A stretch of 64,000 nucleotides of DNA, from NCBI GenBank assembly GCA_014526335.1, contig JACTAT010000043.1:2329206-2393205 (forward strand), written 5' to 3'. Below the pieces are notes generated by a model. That model saw only the letters and a program-made list of their open reading frames with translations. It did no database searches and had not been told where the DNA came from. A program made the position numbers and the translations under genes. The stretch is from Chrysaora quinquecirrha. Taxonomy: Eukaryota > Cnidaria > Scyphozoa > Semaeostomeae > Pelagiidae. This document shows positions 1-13,100 of the stretch, piece by piece; within the stretch, counting starts at the first letter, position 1, and every line of letters starts with the position of its first letter.

Positions 1-597
1 CCAGTAATGTTTACATTAAAACGGTCATTGAAGTCATCAGCCAAATAATTGGAGCTCTCTGAAGGGCGACAAAAACATCCGCAAAGGGAAACAGGACCCT
101 GGACTACGACAAAGGAAAAAGACGCAAGACAAGGAACAAGGAGCTTAGTAGAGATACATATTAGGAACATGAGTGTTGAAAAGGAACATGATTAGAATTG
201 CTTTTCTCAACAACTTGAATGCACAGTTCTTCAAGGTGGAGGTTCTTCAGATGGAGGTCTTTGAGGCAGAGGTTCTTGAGGCAGAGATCCTTGTGATGTG
301 GTGGTGAGAGACGGGCAAGGGCTAATCTGTAAATACTCAAATGGGAGTATTCATGGAAACCGACTTTGTCACAGTCGCTCTGGCGCTGTGGGCAGTGGTA
401 CGATTTTCCGACTATTCCCCTGCCCTGCCACCCCTGGGGTAGGCAAGTCATCACCTTTTCGTTTTTTTTGAACTGCTGTGGCTTCTTGGGGTAACTGGGG
501 TTCACCCCTATTTGATGTGCTGTTATGTCATTGATGCCTGTTTGAACAATCACGCAATTGTTCTCCACATGAGTATTATCCCAAGATTACAACAAGG

Positions 598-684
598 CAT
601 GGTAGCAAAGTCGGTAAGGCACCATGTCTTGTTAGCTGCTATGCTGAGTCGAGAGATCGACTGGTGTTTGATTCCCCTCAGGCC
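598..684 (+). repeat. tRNA-like SINE block
   Basis: Has an A-box-like TAGCAAAGTCGGTAAGGC and a B-box-like GGTGTTTGATTCCCC at tRNA spacing. It lies inside a repeated unit seen elsewhere in the window, so it is a tRNA-derived repeat module rather than a functional tRNA gene. Confidence 0.55.
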
Positions 685-924
685 AGAATCTTTTTCCCAT
701 CCAAGTTTTTTTATTTCTGTGATTATCGTGTTGGAAATATTTTTAAAAGACCGTGGAGATGTCTGGTAACTCAAATTTGCTTTTGGAATAATGTTTCAAG
801 TCCTTTGATATTATTTTTAACGTATTTTTTCAGAAGGTTTAGTGTTACTTTTAATTTTAATTTCAAAGTTAATTTTCATTCCAATTTCTGTATAAAATGT
901 TGTTGAACTTAAGATTTAAACTTA

Positions 925-1175
925 TTAAAGATAAAGATAAAACTTCAAATTTGGAAGAAGATTAAGACTGATTTTAGGTTTAAGATGCCATCCCACTTGA
1001 AGATCAGCAAAAGATTGAAATTAAGATCAGAAATTAAGATTAAGATTACATTAAAATTAATAATAAGATCAAGATTAAGATTAAAAATTAACATTTAGTT
1101 TGAGATTAAGATAAGATTAAGATTACGATTAAGTTTACAATTACGATTATGATTACGATTTTGATTAATTGTAAA
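925..1175. repeat. (GATTAA)n-like simple repeat
   Basis: Degenerate hexamer-scale array dominated by AAGATTAAGATTAAG. It is the reverse complement of the AATCTTAATCTT arrays near 27.7-28.4, 38.3 and 44.8/47.7 kb. Confidence 0.8.
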
Positions 1176-1260
1176 ACCAGTATGGCGACCACAAACATTG
1201 TAGAAAATAAAAGACAACTTCTTTAGCGACAGAGCAGCATATTAAATTCAAATTCAAATC

Positions 1261-2563
1261 ATGGCGACAAATCCAGGTTTTTTCAATAAATTAAATAAAT
1301 GGCTAGGCCATAAATTAAAGAAAGAAAGTGAAGTAGTGAATGAAGTGAATCGCTCTTTAGTTGTTACATATGGTCCAATCAGGCCAGTTGTTAATGAGTA
1401 TCCAAAAACCGAAAGTGGAAAGCGAACCTTTTCATTCAACGACGCTGGTATGAGTTATATCCATGGCTTGAGTATTCAGAAAAAAAAACGCTGTCTTCTG
1501 TTTCTATTGTAGATGTTTTGGAACGCTTGGTAAGTTTTCTACAGATCTCAAAACTAAACGGCTATTAAGTACTACTTTGTTAGTTCTAAGTAAGAAAGAC
1601 TTACTAATTTAAAATTAGCCTATATCTTTCTTCGCTGCTTGTATGGCTGTAATTAAATTAGTTTGATATTATACCGATTCCTAAAATTATTGTTGATTTA
1701 ATTTTTAGTTGAATGCTCAGAACCTACATTTACTGAGGAGGGCATTAACTAATGGAAGAATGCTACTGGAGATACTGGAAGGCTGGCAAAACACGCACAG
1801 TCACGGATGCACCTGCTCTCAATGGACAGATTCCAGTCATTCAAAAGCGAGTCTCCTTCTGTTCACGAACAACTTGCCGGTTCAGCACAAGCAGCAGTTT
1901 CACGAAAAGAAAAGGAAAGGGAGGAAAACCGTGCAATTATAGAGGTAATATTTGATGTTATAAGGCATTTGGCCAAACAAAACAGTGCTTTTAGGGCAAA
2001 AGATGAATCAAGCGAGTCTTTGAACCAAGGCAACTTTCTTGAAGAACGTAAATTTCTTGCGAAGCACCACATGCCATTAAAGAAATGGATGGAGGAACAC
2101 CCAAAAAAATGTTTCCTACTTCTCACACACCACTCAGAATGAAATGATAAGCATTGTGAGTGACATTATAGAAGGAATAATTAAATCAGAAGTGAAGTCT
2201 TCGAAATACTTTTCTATTCAATGCGATGAGGCTACCTCTCACAAAAGAGCTTTCATGTCTGTTATAGTAAGGTACGTTTTTCGATGTACTATTTTCGAAA
2301 GATGCATATCACTTGTGCGCGTAGACTCTTTGAAAGGCAAAGATTTAGCTAAAACTATAATCGAAATTCTCCAAGGCCTTGGACTATCGTTGAAAGATCT
2401 GATTGGGAAAGGTTTTGATGGAGCCAGTAATATGTCTGGTAAAGATGAAGGAGTTCAGCGTCATGTGACTGATGCTGGGGCAGACAAGTCAGTCTATTTT
2501 CATTGCTTTGCTCACCAGTTAAATTTGGTCCTAGAAAAGAGTGTCAACGAAATAACCAGATGA
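1261..2563 (+). mobile_element. hAT-type transposase relic (ZMYM1-like, TTF zinc-finger family)
   Basis: Three broken pieces lie in order. The first, from 1,261, leads into a TTF-type zinc-finger region with RRWYELYPWLEYSEKKNAVF and CFYC. The second (about 1,711-2,142) has RLAKHAQSRMHLLSMDRFQS and ends in a pre-catalytic helix region. The third (2,144-2,563) is the conserved hAT start with IQCDEATSHKRAFMSVIVRY, GFDGASNMSG and HCFAHQLNLVLEKS. These are hallmarks of the ZMYM1/TTF hAT family. There is a frame change near 1,434 in a TTTT run, a stop near 1,750, another frame change near 2,130, and no C-terminal dimerisation region. The ORF ends where an unrelated repeat begins (2,568), so it is truncated. 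Confidence 0.8.
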
Positions 2564-2567
2564 AAAC

Positions 2568-2712
2568 GAAACTTTTCTACGTCATTGATGACGTCACAAC
2601 CATTGATTGATTCTCAAATCTTAAAATGACCACCCACCACCAAAGAATCCAAAACTACTTTAAAATTCCGGTTATCCAGTTTGCTAGAATGTTGCCAAAA
2701 ATTCCCTGTCTA
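2568..2712. repeat. 145-bp repeat shared with 33,247-33,391
   Basis: Starts ACTTTTCTACGTCATTGATG and runs through CAAAACTACTTTAAAATT to GTTGCCAAAAATTCCCTGTC. It is nearly the same as the block at 33,247-33,391 inside the foldback region, in the same orientation. Confidence 0.75.
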
Positions 2713-2819
2713 TCACTGATTAAACTTTCAATCTCACACGTACCCTTTGAAGCTTGCCGCGATTTAGCAAAATGGTTTCACAGTAACTTGCGGGCAAACA
2801 TTTTATATTGAAATATAAA

Positions 2820-3780
2820 AGCAACCTTGTAAATCGACAGCATTCTCTAATTCATTGCAGCTTAAAATATGGACAGTTGCTCATGAATATACTGATACAT
2901 GATGACTGTCTGACTCAAATCAATAAAGCAAAAATCTATGTTCTTATTGATTGTGTTATCATTTTACTTAACAAATAACTACTATCAGTTCCCATGATTC
3001 ATGGAAAATAGGACAGGACATGCTTTAAAACAAAATTTTCTAAACCGAAAATTCTCGAAACCAAATGGGCCATTGGCGTCTGCGAAAATGAAGATTAACG
3101 TTAAGGACTCGTGTCAAGTCCCCCTCTCCATTCCATGTGCTCAGCATTTCACACTTCTGAAGGTCAAGACGTTCAAAAGATGACTGTCAAAGAATCAACT
3201 TGGAAACTATTACCAAATATTTGTGCATGGTTTTTATTCCCCACCCTCCCTCCCCATTACAAAAAGTGGCAAGAATGATAGCGGAAAAGTGACACTCAAG
3301 TAATCCTGTTAATCGAAGCTTGATGATATGCAAATTGAAAAAAAAAACAGAAATTATTCCCCCCACAGGGCTAACATTTCTTTCCACAGTTTAACAATTT
3401 CTTTCTACAGGATAACCCGCCATCACTCAGCCAAAAAAGAAAATATAGACAAGTGGAAGAGGAAAAAAATGTCACTGGAATAAGCAAATGATTCTCAATG
3501 TATTAGCAAAGGTATCAACTATGAAGATCACACGTCGAAAGTTCGTTTGTTTGGTAAGAATTCCAGACAATCCTCCCTAGAGTTAGATTATTTAGTATTC
3601 ATTTTCAGTTTATGGCTAAATTATCGCCATTCGCTTTGTCATTTTTCCGTCTGCCAAAAACAAAACATCTATTCTGACCGGTATTACATTGTGTTCTCAA
3701 GATCATTCTGTATTTGTCGCATTTATTTCTGTCAACACAGAATCTGCTTTTTGGTTTTGAAGTTGACAGATTCAAAAACA
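2820..3780. other. Intronic or flanking stretch, nothing recognised
   Basis: AT-rich sequence with only short ORFs and no family signature. An exon-like fragment of IFT140 may lie at about 3,790-3,826 just beyond it; see findings. Confidence 0.4.
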
Positions 3781-3910
3781 TCTTAATAATACAAAGGTCT
3801 AACTTTGCCAAAGACTTCCGCTATTGCTTGAAATGGGAAAAAGGCGATGTTATATATTGCCGAAATGTATAGGGCAATGAAGAGTATAAATGATGAACTT
3901 AACAAAATAC

Positions 3911-4107
3911 CTTTTAATAACCTTAATGGCCTTAAAGGCTTCATCCATATTTCCAGTTGCTGAAAGGTAACTAAACCTCAGCATTGCTTCTTTAGCTTTA
4001 TTATCAGCACTTTCAAGACCAACAAAATCTCTCATTGTAACTTTTGCAATCAAATGTTTACTTGATTGCTGTGAGCCGATTGTCGTGGAGCCATCAATTT
4101 CAACTGA
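3911..4107 (-). CDS. IFT140: IFT140 exon 16 (start of the helical repeat region)
   Basis: Reads RDFVGLESADNKAKEAMLRF and then GNMDEAFKAIKVIK, matching human [20 protein letters not shown] and GDMDEAFKSIKLIK. It is 197 bp, phase 0 in and phase 2 out, with acceptor TATTTTTAG. This is the last confident exon; the TPR repeats must continue beyond the left edge of the window. Confidence 0.92.
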
Positions 4108-7100
4108 CTAAAAATACACAAAAATAGCACAAAAAGCAAAAAAATTAATATCTATAGTACTAGTTATCCCACTCCTAATCCTATAATTAAAAATCATAAT
4201 AAAAATGGATCGGCTTGTGTCATAAATAGCTTAATATTAAACACCTGCATTTTTCACAACTGTAATCAAAGGGGCAAAACCATGGAATTACTCAATCGTT
4301 CTTCCTATTTATTTAGTTTTTTGTAATTTGTTTTACTTTTCATAATTTGTTAATGATGTTGTGATTCAACAAGTGTTTTTAGCTATATGATTTTGCAAAT
4401 GGTGTACGAAAAAAAACAACGGTTTTGCCTCTCGCTTTCTATTTAATTGAATAACGATGCTTATTATTCATTGCCCACAACAAACAAGTGTCGGAAGAAA
4501 ATTGCTGATTTTTGAGGACTAAACATTCTTGAACTATTGTGTGTCCAGTCATTTTTCTCTGCCTCTGGTTTGCATTTCTTCTTCTTATATCGAATAATAT
4601 AATAAAGGAATAGATAATATAATTTGGAAGTAAAGACGAAACATTAGAGACGAAAGGGCTACGACAACAAATTTAATAATCTTTCTGAAATAAAAAATTC
4701 TCGTATAGTTGTTCCAAGAGTGATTTTCCCCTCAGAATGTTAATGACAAGAGCATGGCTTACCTTTTTGATAAAGTAAAAAAAAGGTATTTCCATTCCAA
4801 GAAGTCCTGTTAAAACAATAAATATTAACATGTTAGGAAGAAAGTGGTAGCCGCGATATCTCTCAGTTGTTCATACATATAACGGGGAGAATACACCGTT
4901 GTTTAAGGTGTGCATGGTTTGAGTGTATTGGTTGATGATATTGTTAACTAAGAGAAAAGCGTACAGAATCAAGCGAGCACTAAGCGTACATCATTAGAAC
5001 AAATAAAAAAGTTTCTAGTATATAATTGACATCGTTCCTTTAGAAAAGAGAAATACTACAAGACCTATAATTTTTCATCACGAGTTGCTCTCGAGAGAAT
5101 ATTCTATTGATTCAGCTAAAAAACGGTATCTGCCTCGTTTATGAACAAGAGATAGGCAACTTTGATTGCCTAATCAAGCTTTAAAGAGCTTCAATGCGCA
5201 TGAAAGGACAATGATGCAAAAACATATTCTGTGCGGAGTGAGCTGTATTAAGAAGCAATGATAGCAGATCTCCTATAAACCCGCCAATTGAATGCTTTTT
5301 CTTTTCCTTCTTCCTTTAGAATTTTACAAAGGAATATCGTTTATAATTGCAAGGGAGAATGAGAGAACTGAGAGAATAAGAGAAGCACATCGTGGATATT
5401 ATCAAACAAATCGTCTTGTCGTATCGTGAAATACTCAACGATTGCAATAGTGAAAATAGAAAAGAAAAGAGCAAATACATTTTGTAGGGGGTCAGAGGTG
5501 TTTTTTAAAACAGTTGAAAGTAATAGGAAAATTTTACAAAAATGCGTTTCTAAAAAAAAATACCAGAATGTGAAGATTCCATCAAAAAATGATCCTGTAC
5601 TATTATTCCGTTTTCAGGTGTGTAGAAAAAGATATTATCTGAGAACAGTCCTAAAATGAAATCGGAAAACTCAAAATAAAAGCAACAACCCTTACAGGAA
5701 CAATATGACGATTATTCATTCAGAAGAGAACGGTAAACAAAATCTTACTTACACTGACATCACTTGAGAGTTTTTCTAATTTTGAAAGCGAATCTCTTAT
5801 TCCTTTTAATTGCTTCTCAGATTTGTTGCTGCTGTCAGAATAAGCTTCACAGGCAAACAAGTTTGGCTCGGACTGGTTCCAAACAACTGTTTTTGGTAGC
5901 CTTCCTATAAAGATAATATAAATAGAGATATGAAGCAAAAACCTCTTGTATTCACCTTACTTATGGCTCATCCTATAAATCCCGTAAGAAGATAAGTATT
6001 ATAAAGGAAATATCAGGCAACATATCACTGCATACAACACTATCTAACTATCAGAAACTTGACAATAAGCAATTACACGTGTTACTGTACCCAATTAACC
6101 AGTACTTAAAATGTCTATTACTAATTGAAATTATTCTTACTTCCAAAATATTATCAACCCTGATGGCTTGCCTTCACAGTTGTCTTTGAAGAAACGGGCA
6201 AAGTTCTTTGAAGTGCATGCGTTTTGATGCAACATCCAACCAATAATTAAAGACCTTGTTCAACTTGATTTTAACATAGTGAAAAAGTATGGGAAATGGT
6301 AGATTCTGAGACAGAGAATCGAAATCTGTAATCATTTTCCTCGAATTCTTTAACAATGTTGCAAATAAAAGGGTTTCAAGTACAGAAGCCTCGATTTCAG
6401 TTCAGAACTTTCGACGTAATTGAAGGTATCTTTATTTGGGAAATACCTGAAATGCAAATTGCAAACCTTCTTATGCAGGGCAACAACGACTGATGTTTTG
6501 TTCGTGATTATCACGACTCATAAGACACAATTTAGAGGAAAATAAAAAATTGAACGGCTTTGCGCTTATTCTTAATTGCCTTCTTGAATATGTCATTGAA
6601 TTCTGCAATGAAATGCCTGCCTCTACTGTTTGAATAACCTTTGAATTTCTAAAAGGTTTTTTCAGTCAGAAACAAAGAAAGCTTTTCACTTTGATGCACG
6701 GATAAGTAGAAAGTCGCTGCATTCTTTTGTGAGGTAATTGCATGGAATGTTCAAGTTGCCTTTGCTATAGTATGAATTGCAGGTCTCTACCAAATACCGA
6801 AATGAAAGTGAGACTGACCTTCAAGGAAATGAAAGTGGGACTGACCTTCAAGGAAAATTAAAGAAGAATTTTGGCACCTTTATCCCGTCATATCTTCCTT
6901 AACAAAAGAAAACCGGATGGTTTGAAAGCAATACTTTGCCATATGATTCAAAACTGCCCTAATTTGCATTTTAAAACCAACTTATAAATTGTTGAAGAAC
7001 GTCTTTAAGTCCTACTGAAATTAAGCCCAACTATAAATACCATTTACAGATACAGTATGGAAGCATACATATGAAGGAAGCAATAGGAAGCAACCAAGGA

Positions 7101-10100
7101 GCACGAAGTGCGGGGGGGGGGGAAGTGATATTGAAGGTAATGCACTTTTTACAGGATGCTGAGGGAGAAAATTATCAAGCAAGAAGTTAAAATCTTCATG
7201 TTTACCACATAAAAAGGGGCTCTCAGTACCCAAAAATAGTTCATATCTAAAAAGTGTCAATGTTTTTCTTTCTGGTTTTTTCCTAGAGAAGAAACAAAGA
7301 ACAGCCAAGCACAAAATTATATTTATAGACAGATGCAACTTGGTGCTTCGTTGATATCATCAAATTTCAAATTTAGGCCGGTCGAAAAGCAGTCAGACAT
7401 CGGAAACGAAAACGCGCATTATAATGTTAGAAATCTAATTTTGCATGATATAATACCTTAAATAACTCAAGAAATCATTATTCTAACTGAATGCTGCAAT
7501 GTTTGTATGAAATAATAATAAATAATACAACAAGAAATAAGGGCGTAGTACCAACCAACGTTAAACGAAGCGCAACGCATTATAGGTATACAGTATGGTG
7601 TCAAACTGATGCAATGTTGTATGTCACAATTATAATATATTCAACCATACCAGCCCCCTTCAGACTCATCAGCTAATCTCCCTTAAATAGCATTTCGAGG
7701 CTACGACTAGTATATGCTCCGTTCATTAAAGGGCACCCCCATGTTCCTGCGTCCAAGAACACGGTCTGAGGAGACCAGGTTAATATCACTCAAATCTTGC
7801 AGAAACCTTTCTAGTTGTTAAGAGATAAGATCTGCCAAGTGTGGTAACAATCAGCAAATTTTCCATAGAGTTGTTAGCATACATAAGTTTGGAAATATTG
7901 TCTACTTAGAATATGTGCCGCAACGTCACAGTGTCAGAAGTGCCAAAAATTGACGTTTTTATGCAGATACAGTCAATGATTACTAATCTTAGCCATCTCA
8001 TTGAATCTCAAACCAATTGAATCCAAATTAGCAGTTCCTTGATGAAAACTGTCTTGAACGTAAAAAAAGGGTCTGGTAAATTGCCACAAACGACACAATG
8101 GTCGGATGCCCCATGCTTCAAAGCATCTGAATAACAAAATACATCTACAAGTACCCGCCTGGTGGAACGAGAGCAAGAGTAACAAAGAAACCCACTAGGG
8201 CCAAAATGTCGGCATAAACATTCTTAAACATAACTTTAACATTCGTGACTTCATAATGACAACAGAATACTATTTCCACATCAAAACTTACGTGTACCTA
8301 ATGGACATTTTTGAAACCCTACCCAAAAGCGTTTGTTGCATGAAAATTAATTAAACAGTTGTCCCAAATTTTGCACCTATTACATTCCTTGCTGAATGCC
8401 TTGCAAAAACTACACAATTTAAAAAAAGTTCCACTTTACCAAAAGTGCCAAGTCGAACTTACCAAAGATCCTAATTTCCGTAAGTGCCGTGACTGAAAAT
8501 CCAATGACGGACAAAATATGGCGAAAGTCGATTGTCCATGTCAAAAAGGCTCATATGCTATTTGGCATCACTCCATTGCTAGCCAGTTCATCAAACTAGC
8601 GCGCATATAGGGAAATGATAATCTACGGTTGTGATGGGTTTAATGAATGATACAAATGATAAAGCAGGGGGACAATAAGGCTAAGTTGTGCACTTAATAA
8701 CACACTCATAAAGCAGCTATTCACGCTTTATGTTTTCTCAAGACCTTTAATAAGATTGTAGGCATTTTGTTTTAAACACCAATCAGATGGAGAAATACAA
8801 TGGGAAGGCCAATAAAAATAATTAAAAACTTCAAACGAGAAAACAAACACTTTCTGTTCCCATAAAGCTGATTATGACGTGGGTAGATTCCAAAACTCTG
8901 AAATTAAACAAAGATCTTGCCTTTTCAATCGCTTCAAAATAATTCACAATTTGGGCTGCTTGTGCCCGCGAGATTTTTGCCCTCTATGCCGAAAATGGTA
9001 ATGAGGGATATGATAGGGAAATGTTGTTTAATCCTATTTCTGGGAAGTGCGACCTATGTGACTGTCATCACACCGGCTCGAGAATTCAAAAAAGCTTTTT
9101 TGTGTGGTAGGTTTCCAATCCCTTTGACTGGATAATAGAAATTTCGCAAAGCTAAAAACCAACCGAGGGTTGGCAGCAGCGAAATACTTAGTAGTTGCCT
9201 TTTTCACTTGTTGGTGCGCAAAAGGTTGGTTTCCTATCTATACTGGTCAGAGATCCAGTAAAGGTGCTTTTTACGGCAAGGAGTTGCTTTGTTTTTGAAT
9301 TCATGACGGATGCAAGGTTACATTAAGTTACATTGAAAATGTTACATTAAGAGAAAAGAGAAAGAAGGTTTGGGATAAAATCACACATCAGATGAAAAAG
9401 TAAAATTGTAGTTTATTTTTTATCATGCATCATGTGCGAAAGCAAAATGACATACATTGGCCAACCTACGTATTCACGTTCAAGAATGAACAATCACACA
9501 TGAGAAGCCCGCTCTGGAATTTAATCTTGTATATTCTCACGTCATGAAAATCAGCGTGGAATTCGTCATAATCATTTACAAGAACCCTACTTCAAAGTTT
9601 ATGTATTCATATCGTTATCAGACAGTGACTCACTAATTCACTATGAAAGCAGACTTGTTAAAGCCGGACATGCGGCACTAAACTAAACATTTAAACACGT
9701 CATTAACATTTTCTGTAAAAATAGCTTTTCTATATTCCAGAAAAAATTTCTTAAGATAGCTTCATTACTGTTTTAGTCGCATTCTGAAGAGGACCTTATT
9801 CAAACTCTTGCCATTTTAATTTAATATTAATTCCAATATAATTACTTGCCTTATGTATAATATTATTATAGATCATTTCGGTATGACGTCACACGGCATT
9901 AAAATTGTTCGAAATCACATGATATCGAGTTTTTGATATGAAAATCTTATAGAGCAGCCAAAACATAGTCTAGGTACAAAGTTTCACTGTCCTAGCGCTT
10001 GTGTTCTTAATTTTATGAGCATTCAAAGTTCCCGATTTCATAAAGGCTTTGACCGCGAAAAATTTTCGGCCTACAATAGAGAAACTCTCGAGAGTTCTAA

Positions 10101-13100
10101 AAATCTAGCAATAAACTATGACAACTTGCAGTTAGCAAAAAATGAATTTTATTCAGCACATCTGAGGAGAGAGCATTGCCATAGAATTCTGAGCCTTGCT
10201 GGGGAAGGTTGCCCGAAGGTTGTTTATACCAAAAAAAGAAAGCTGAGAGAGAACTAAATTCGAAAGATAATTGCAAGTTTTGATGGCGAAAACAACCTCA
10301 AATAACCTCAAAGAAATTTGCCTCGTTTTCTATCTGTACAAATTTGGATCTGATCCAGGGGTTCACAGGAGAGCGAAATGGATCCGATCCAAAAATAACG
10401 GTTTTTTTATCCGATCCAAAAAAGTAGGGATAGCGGAGCCAAACTAGATCGGATTGCGGCGTTCTCGTGTGCGTGGAAGGCCTATCTGTTGACTATGTTT
10501 GTATTTTGATTACTGTTTGCACAGTATCTTCAATATAAATACAAAAACAACATAATAGAAAATCAAGGCCAGAATCCAGGAATCGATTCAGATATCTTCA
10601 TATCTCAATATCTCCCATGTGGCAAAATATGGCAAGAATAGTTTAAACACATAGACTGACCATGCATGAGGTAGCATTTTTATGCTCAAAGCGCAAGCAT
10701 CCTTTGACATTCCTGAGTGGAAATCGGAAGCCGCTAGCAGCTAAGAGTATTGTTATAGCTTAGGCCAACGTCTCACCATCGTACTAAAAGGGCTATTATT
10801 CGGATAAATGTAGTTGTACGCTGTGGAGTGGAAAACAGAAAAACAATTCTACACGGCCAAAATTTCACGACACAGCTCGACTTTATCCCGGAGCGCAATT
10901 CGAATTTTGCATCACACATCAGAAACTCGCTTTTCATTGGTCGTTTCGCCTCCCGCACTTCGCTCTCCCTGCAGTATACTGTCTTTGTCGCACTGACTCT
11001 TCAGGAAGCCCGCTTGTCGGATGTGGGTCCACAGTAGAAGGGGAAGACTTGGTTGCATAAAGATTTGAGTAAAAAATATGAATGTTATTTTGAGTTGCAT
11101 TATATTCTGCTGTCCATGTTGTAATTTTATTGGCATTATCTTTTATATTACTTTTGAGATCGTTTATACGTTTCATTGAATTTTCGTTTTTCTCCGCATT
11201 CGTGTCGAGCTTTGTTGCGACATCAACAATTTTGGCAGATATTTCGATCAGGTTTTGTGTAAACACCTTTGAAGAATTTTTCTAAATACTTGCTTTGCCT
11301 AGTTTTAGAGCCTGTATTGATCCAATTATGCTTTTAGAGTTAAAGAATTAAGTTCAGTTAGGATATCTTCAATAAGTTTTTCTAGACCTGAGACGTGTTT
11401 TTCAAGGGCAGTACCAACTTACCAACAGTAGTTCAATGTTACTGCAAACAGCTATCAAACAGGAAACATATATCACGTAAATAAGCTGCTTTTCTAACGA
11501 TCATTAAGTCCTATGAACCGCAAAAAGAAAGAAGAAAGTGAGCAAATACCTGTTATTTCCATTGTCAGTGATGATTGAGCATTTAAGGCACTTTCATCCA
11601 GATCAACACGACCTTTGCCGGTGAATATATTAAAGCTCTGGATCTGGTCTGAATCAATATCCCAAATGTAAAGACAAGGGTCTACTGCACCAGAAGGCTA
11701 TCGAACAAACGAAAATCAAGTTAACTGGATTTCTCCTCCTGTGTAGCTAAGAAGTATTCACAAATTAAACGCCAGGCTTTGGTTCGGAGAATGGAAATCA
11801 CATAAGCAAATATTCAAAAAGTTTGCAAATAGGGCACTTTCTGGAACAACTTTACAGCCTCGATTCAGTTAAGAATTCATGACGTAATGACCGGTGTTTA
11901 TATCTGAAATACAACAGTAGGGAAGATCGGTACCAGTCACTGTTTACCTGTCAATTTTGGGAGAGGAATAATTTCTGGTTGCAAGAGGGGGGTTAACATT
12001 AGAAAGGGTAGCTCAGGATGAGAGACTGGTGGGAAAGGAGCTTCAAAAACCGGACAAAAATTTCCAGCGGAGCCGAAAAAATGGAGTCCTAGCCAGAATC
12101 GAGTATTTCAGTTTGGAACAATAGGTATTGTTTTTAAGCAAATCAACTTTTAGCAGTTTTGCATGGAAATGGAACTGGACTGCCGTTATATTTCAAAGCA
12201 ACAAAGAAAGGTGTTATGGCGGATTCTTTCATTGATGCTGCAGAGAAACGGTGTAAACTTATTTATTGAGGATGTGTAAATAAATTTAAGAAATTTAATA
12301 AATTTAATCATACAATTAAAATGCAGGCAAATCTTTTTATGCAACCTTCGTTGCTGACTTACCAGTCTTTCTGTTATTTTAATGCGTCACAGTAAGAAGA
12401 ATCTGACGCCGTTAGGCCTAGCCATGTTTTTATTTCGGAATAAATATTGAAAACAAGGCTGTTGATTTTGGTCCGTTTTCAGGCACTGTTTCTTGAACAA
12501 GTCTCTGTTATTAGCGACCTATCAGTACCAAGGCGCAATAACAGATACTTGTGAAGCGATTCTATGTAAAACTAGGAGAGTGTTATAAAAGAGATTTGGC
12601 TGATTGAAGCAAAGTTCAAATAGGAGACTGTTGTGGAAACTGGTCCTGTCGCCAGTTGTTTGACATATCTTGACAAACGTCGGCTTTCACGATGTCAAGC
12701 TATATCTGTCAACTGTCTATCCCTTTTTCAGAGAGTTAATCAGGCAAATGCGATATTAACAGTACAGTTAAAATATCAATACAATGTCCCACTGAAGAGT
12801 TCAAACGTTTCAGCTAGAAAACTCATTAAATTTCGAATAGAAAAAGAGTAAGACACATTTGTTGACATGAGGACAACTCTTGATCAAAACATTGTAGCTA
12901 GATAATATAAAATACAACACGCAACCCTCTGCAAATTTTTCCAAGCAAACATGTATTCGAGACTACCGACGCCATTACAGAAATTTTCATTCCTTATATT
13001 TCATCAAGCTTCTTGCCTGCACAAGAAATACAGACAATGCCGTTTTATATCTATCCTTTGCATGATATCCGTCACACCAGCATCAGTTATATAAATCGCA

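Larger units (their letters stand above)
300..1190 (-). repeat. Composite tRNA/AATCTT repeat, reversed copy
   Basis: Relative to the copies at 38-40 kb and 44.7-49.2 kb this is reverse-oriented: tail block at 300-545, one tRNA-like block at 598-684, then a segment with TGGAAATATTTTTAAAAG that mirrors the sequence between the two tRNA blocks of the other copies. It ends in a GATTAA-rich simple repeat from about 925. The second tRNA-like block is missing here. Confidence 0.6.

Noticed and set aside
10015..10257. 80-residue ORF starting MSIQSSRFHKGFDREKFSAY
   Set aside because: No recognisable domain, no splice partners and no repeat family; too short to call a gene from sequence alone.
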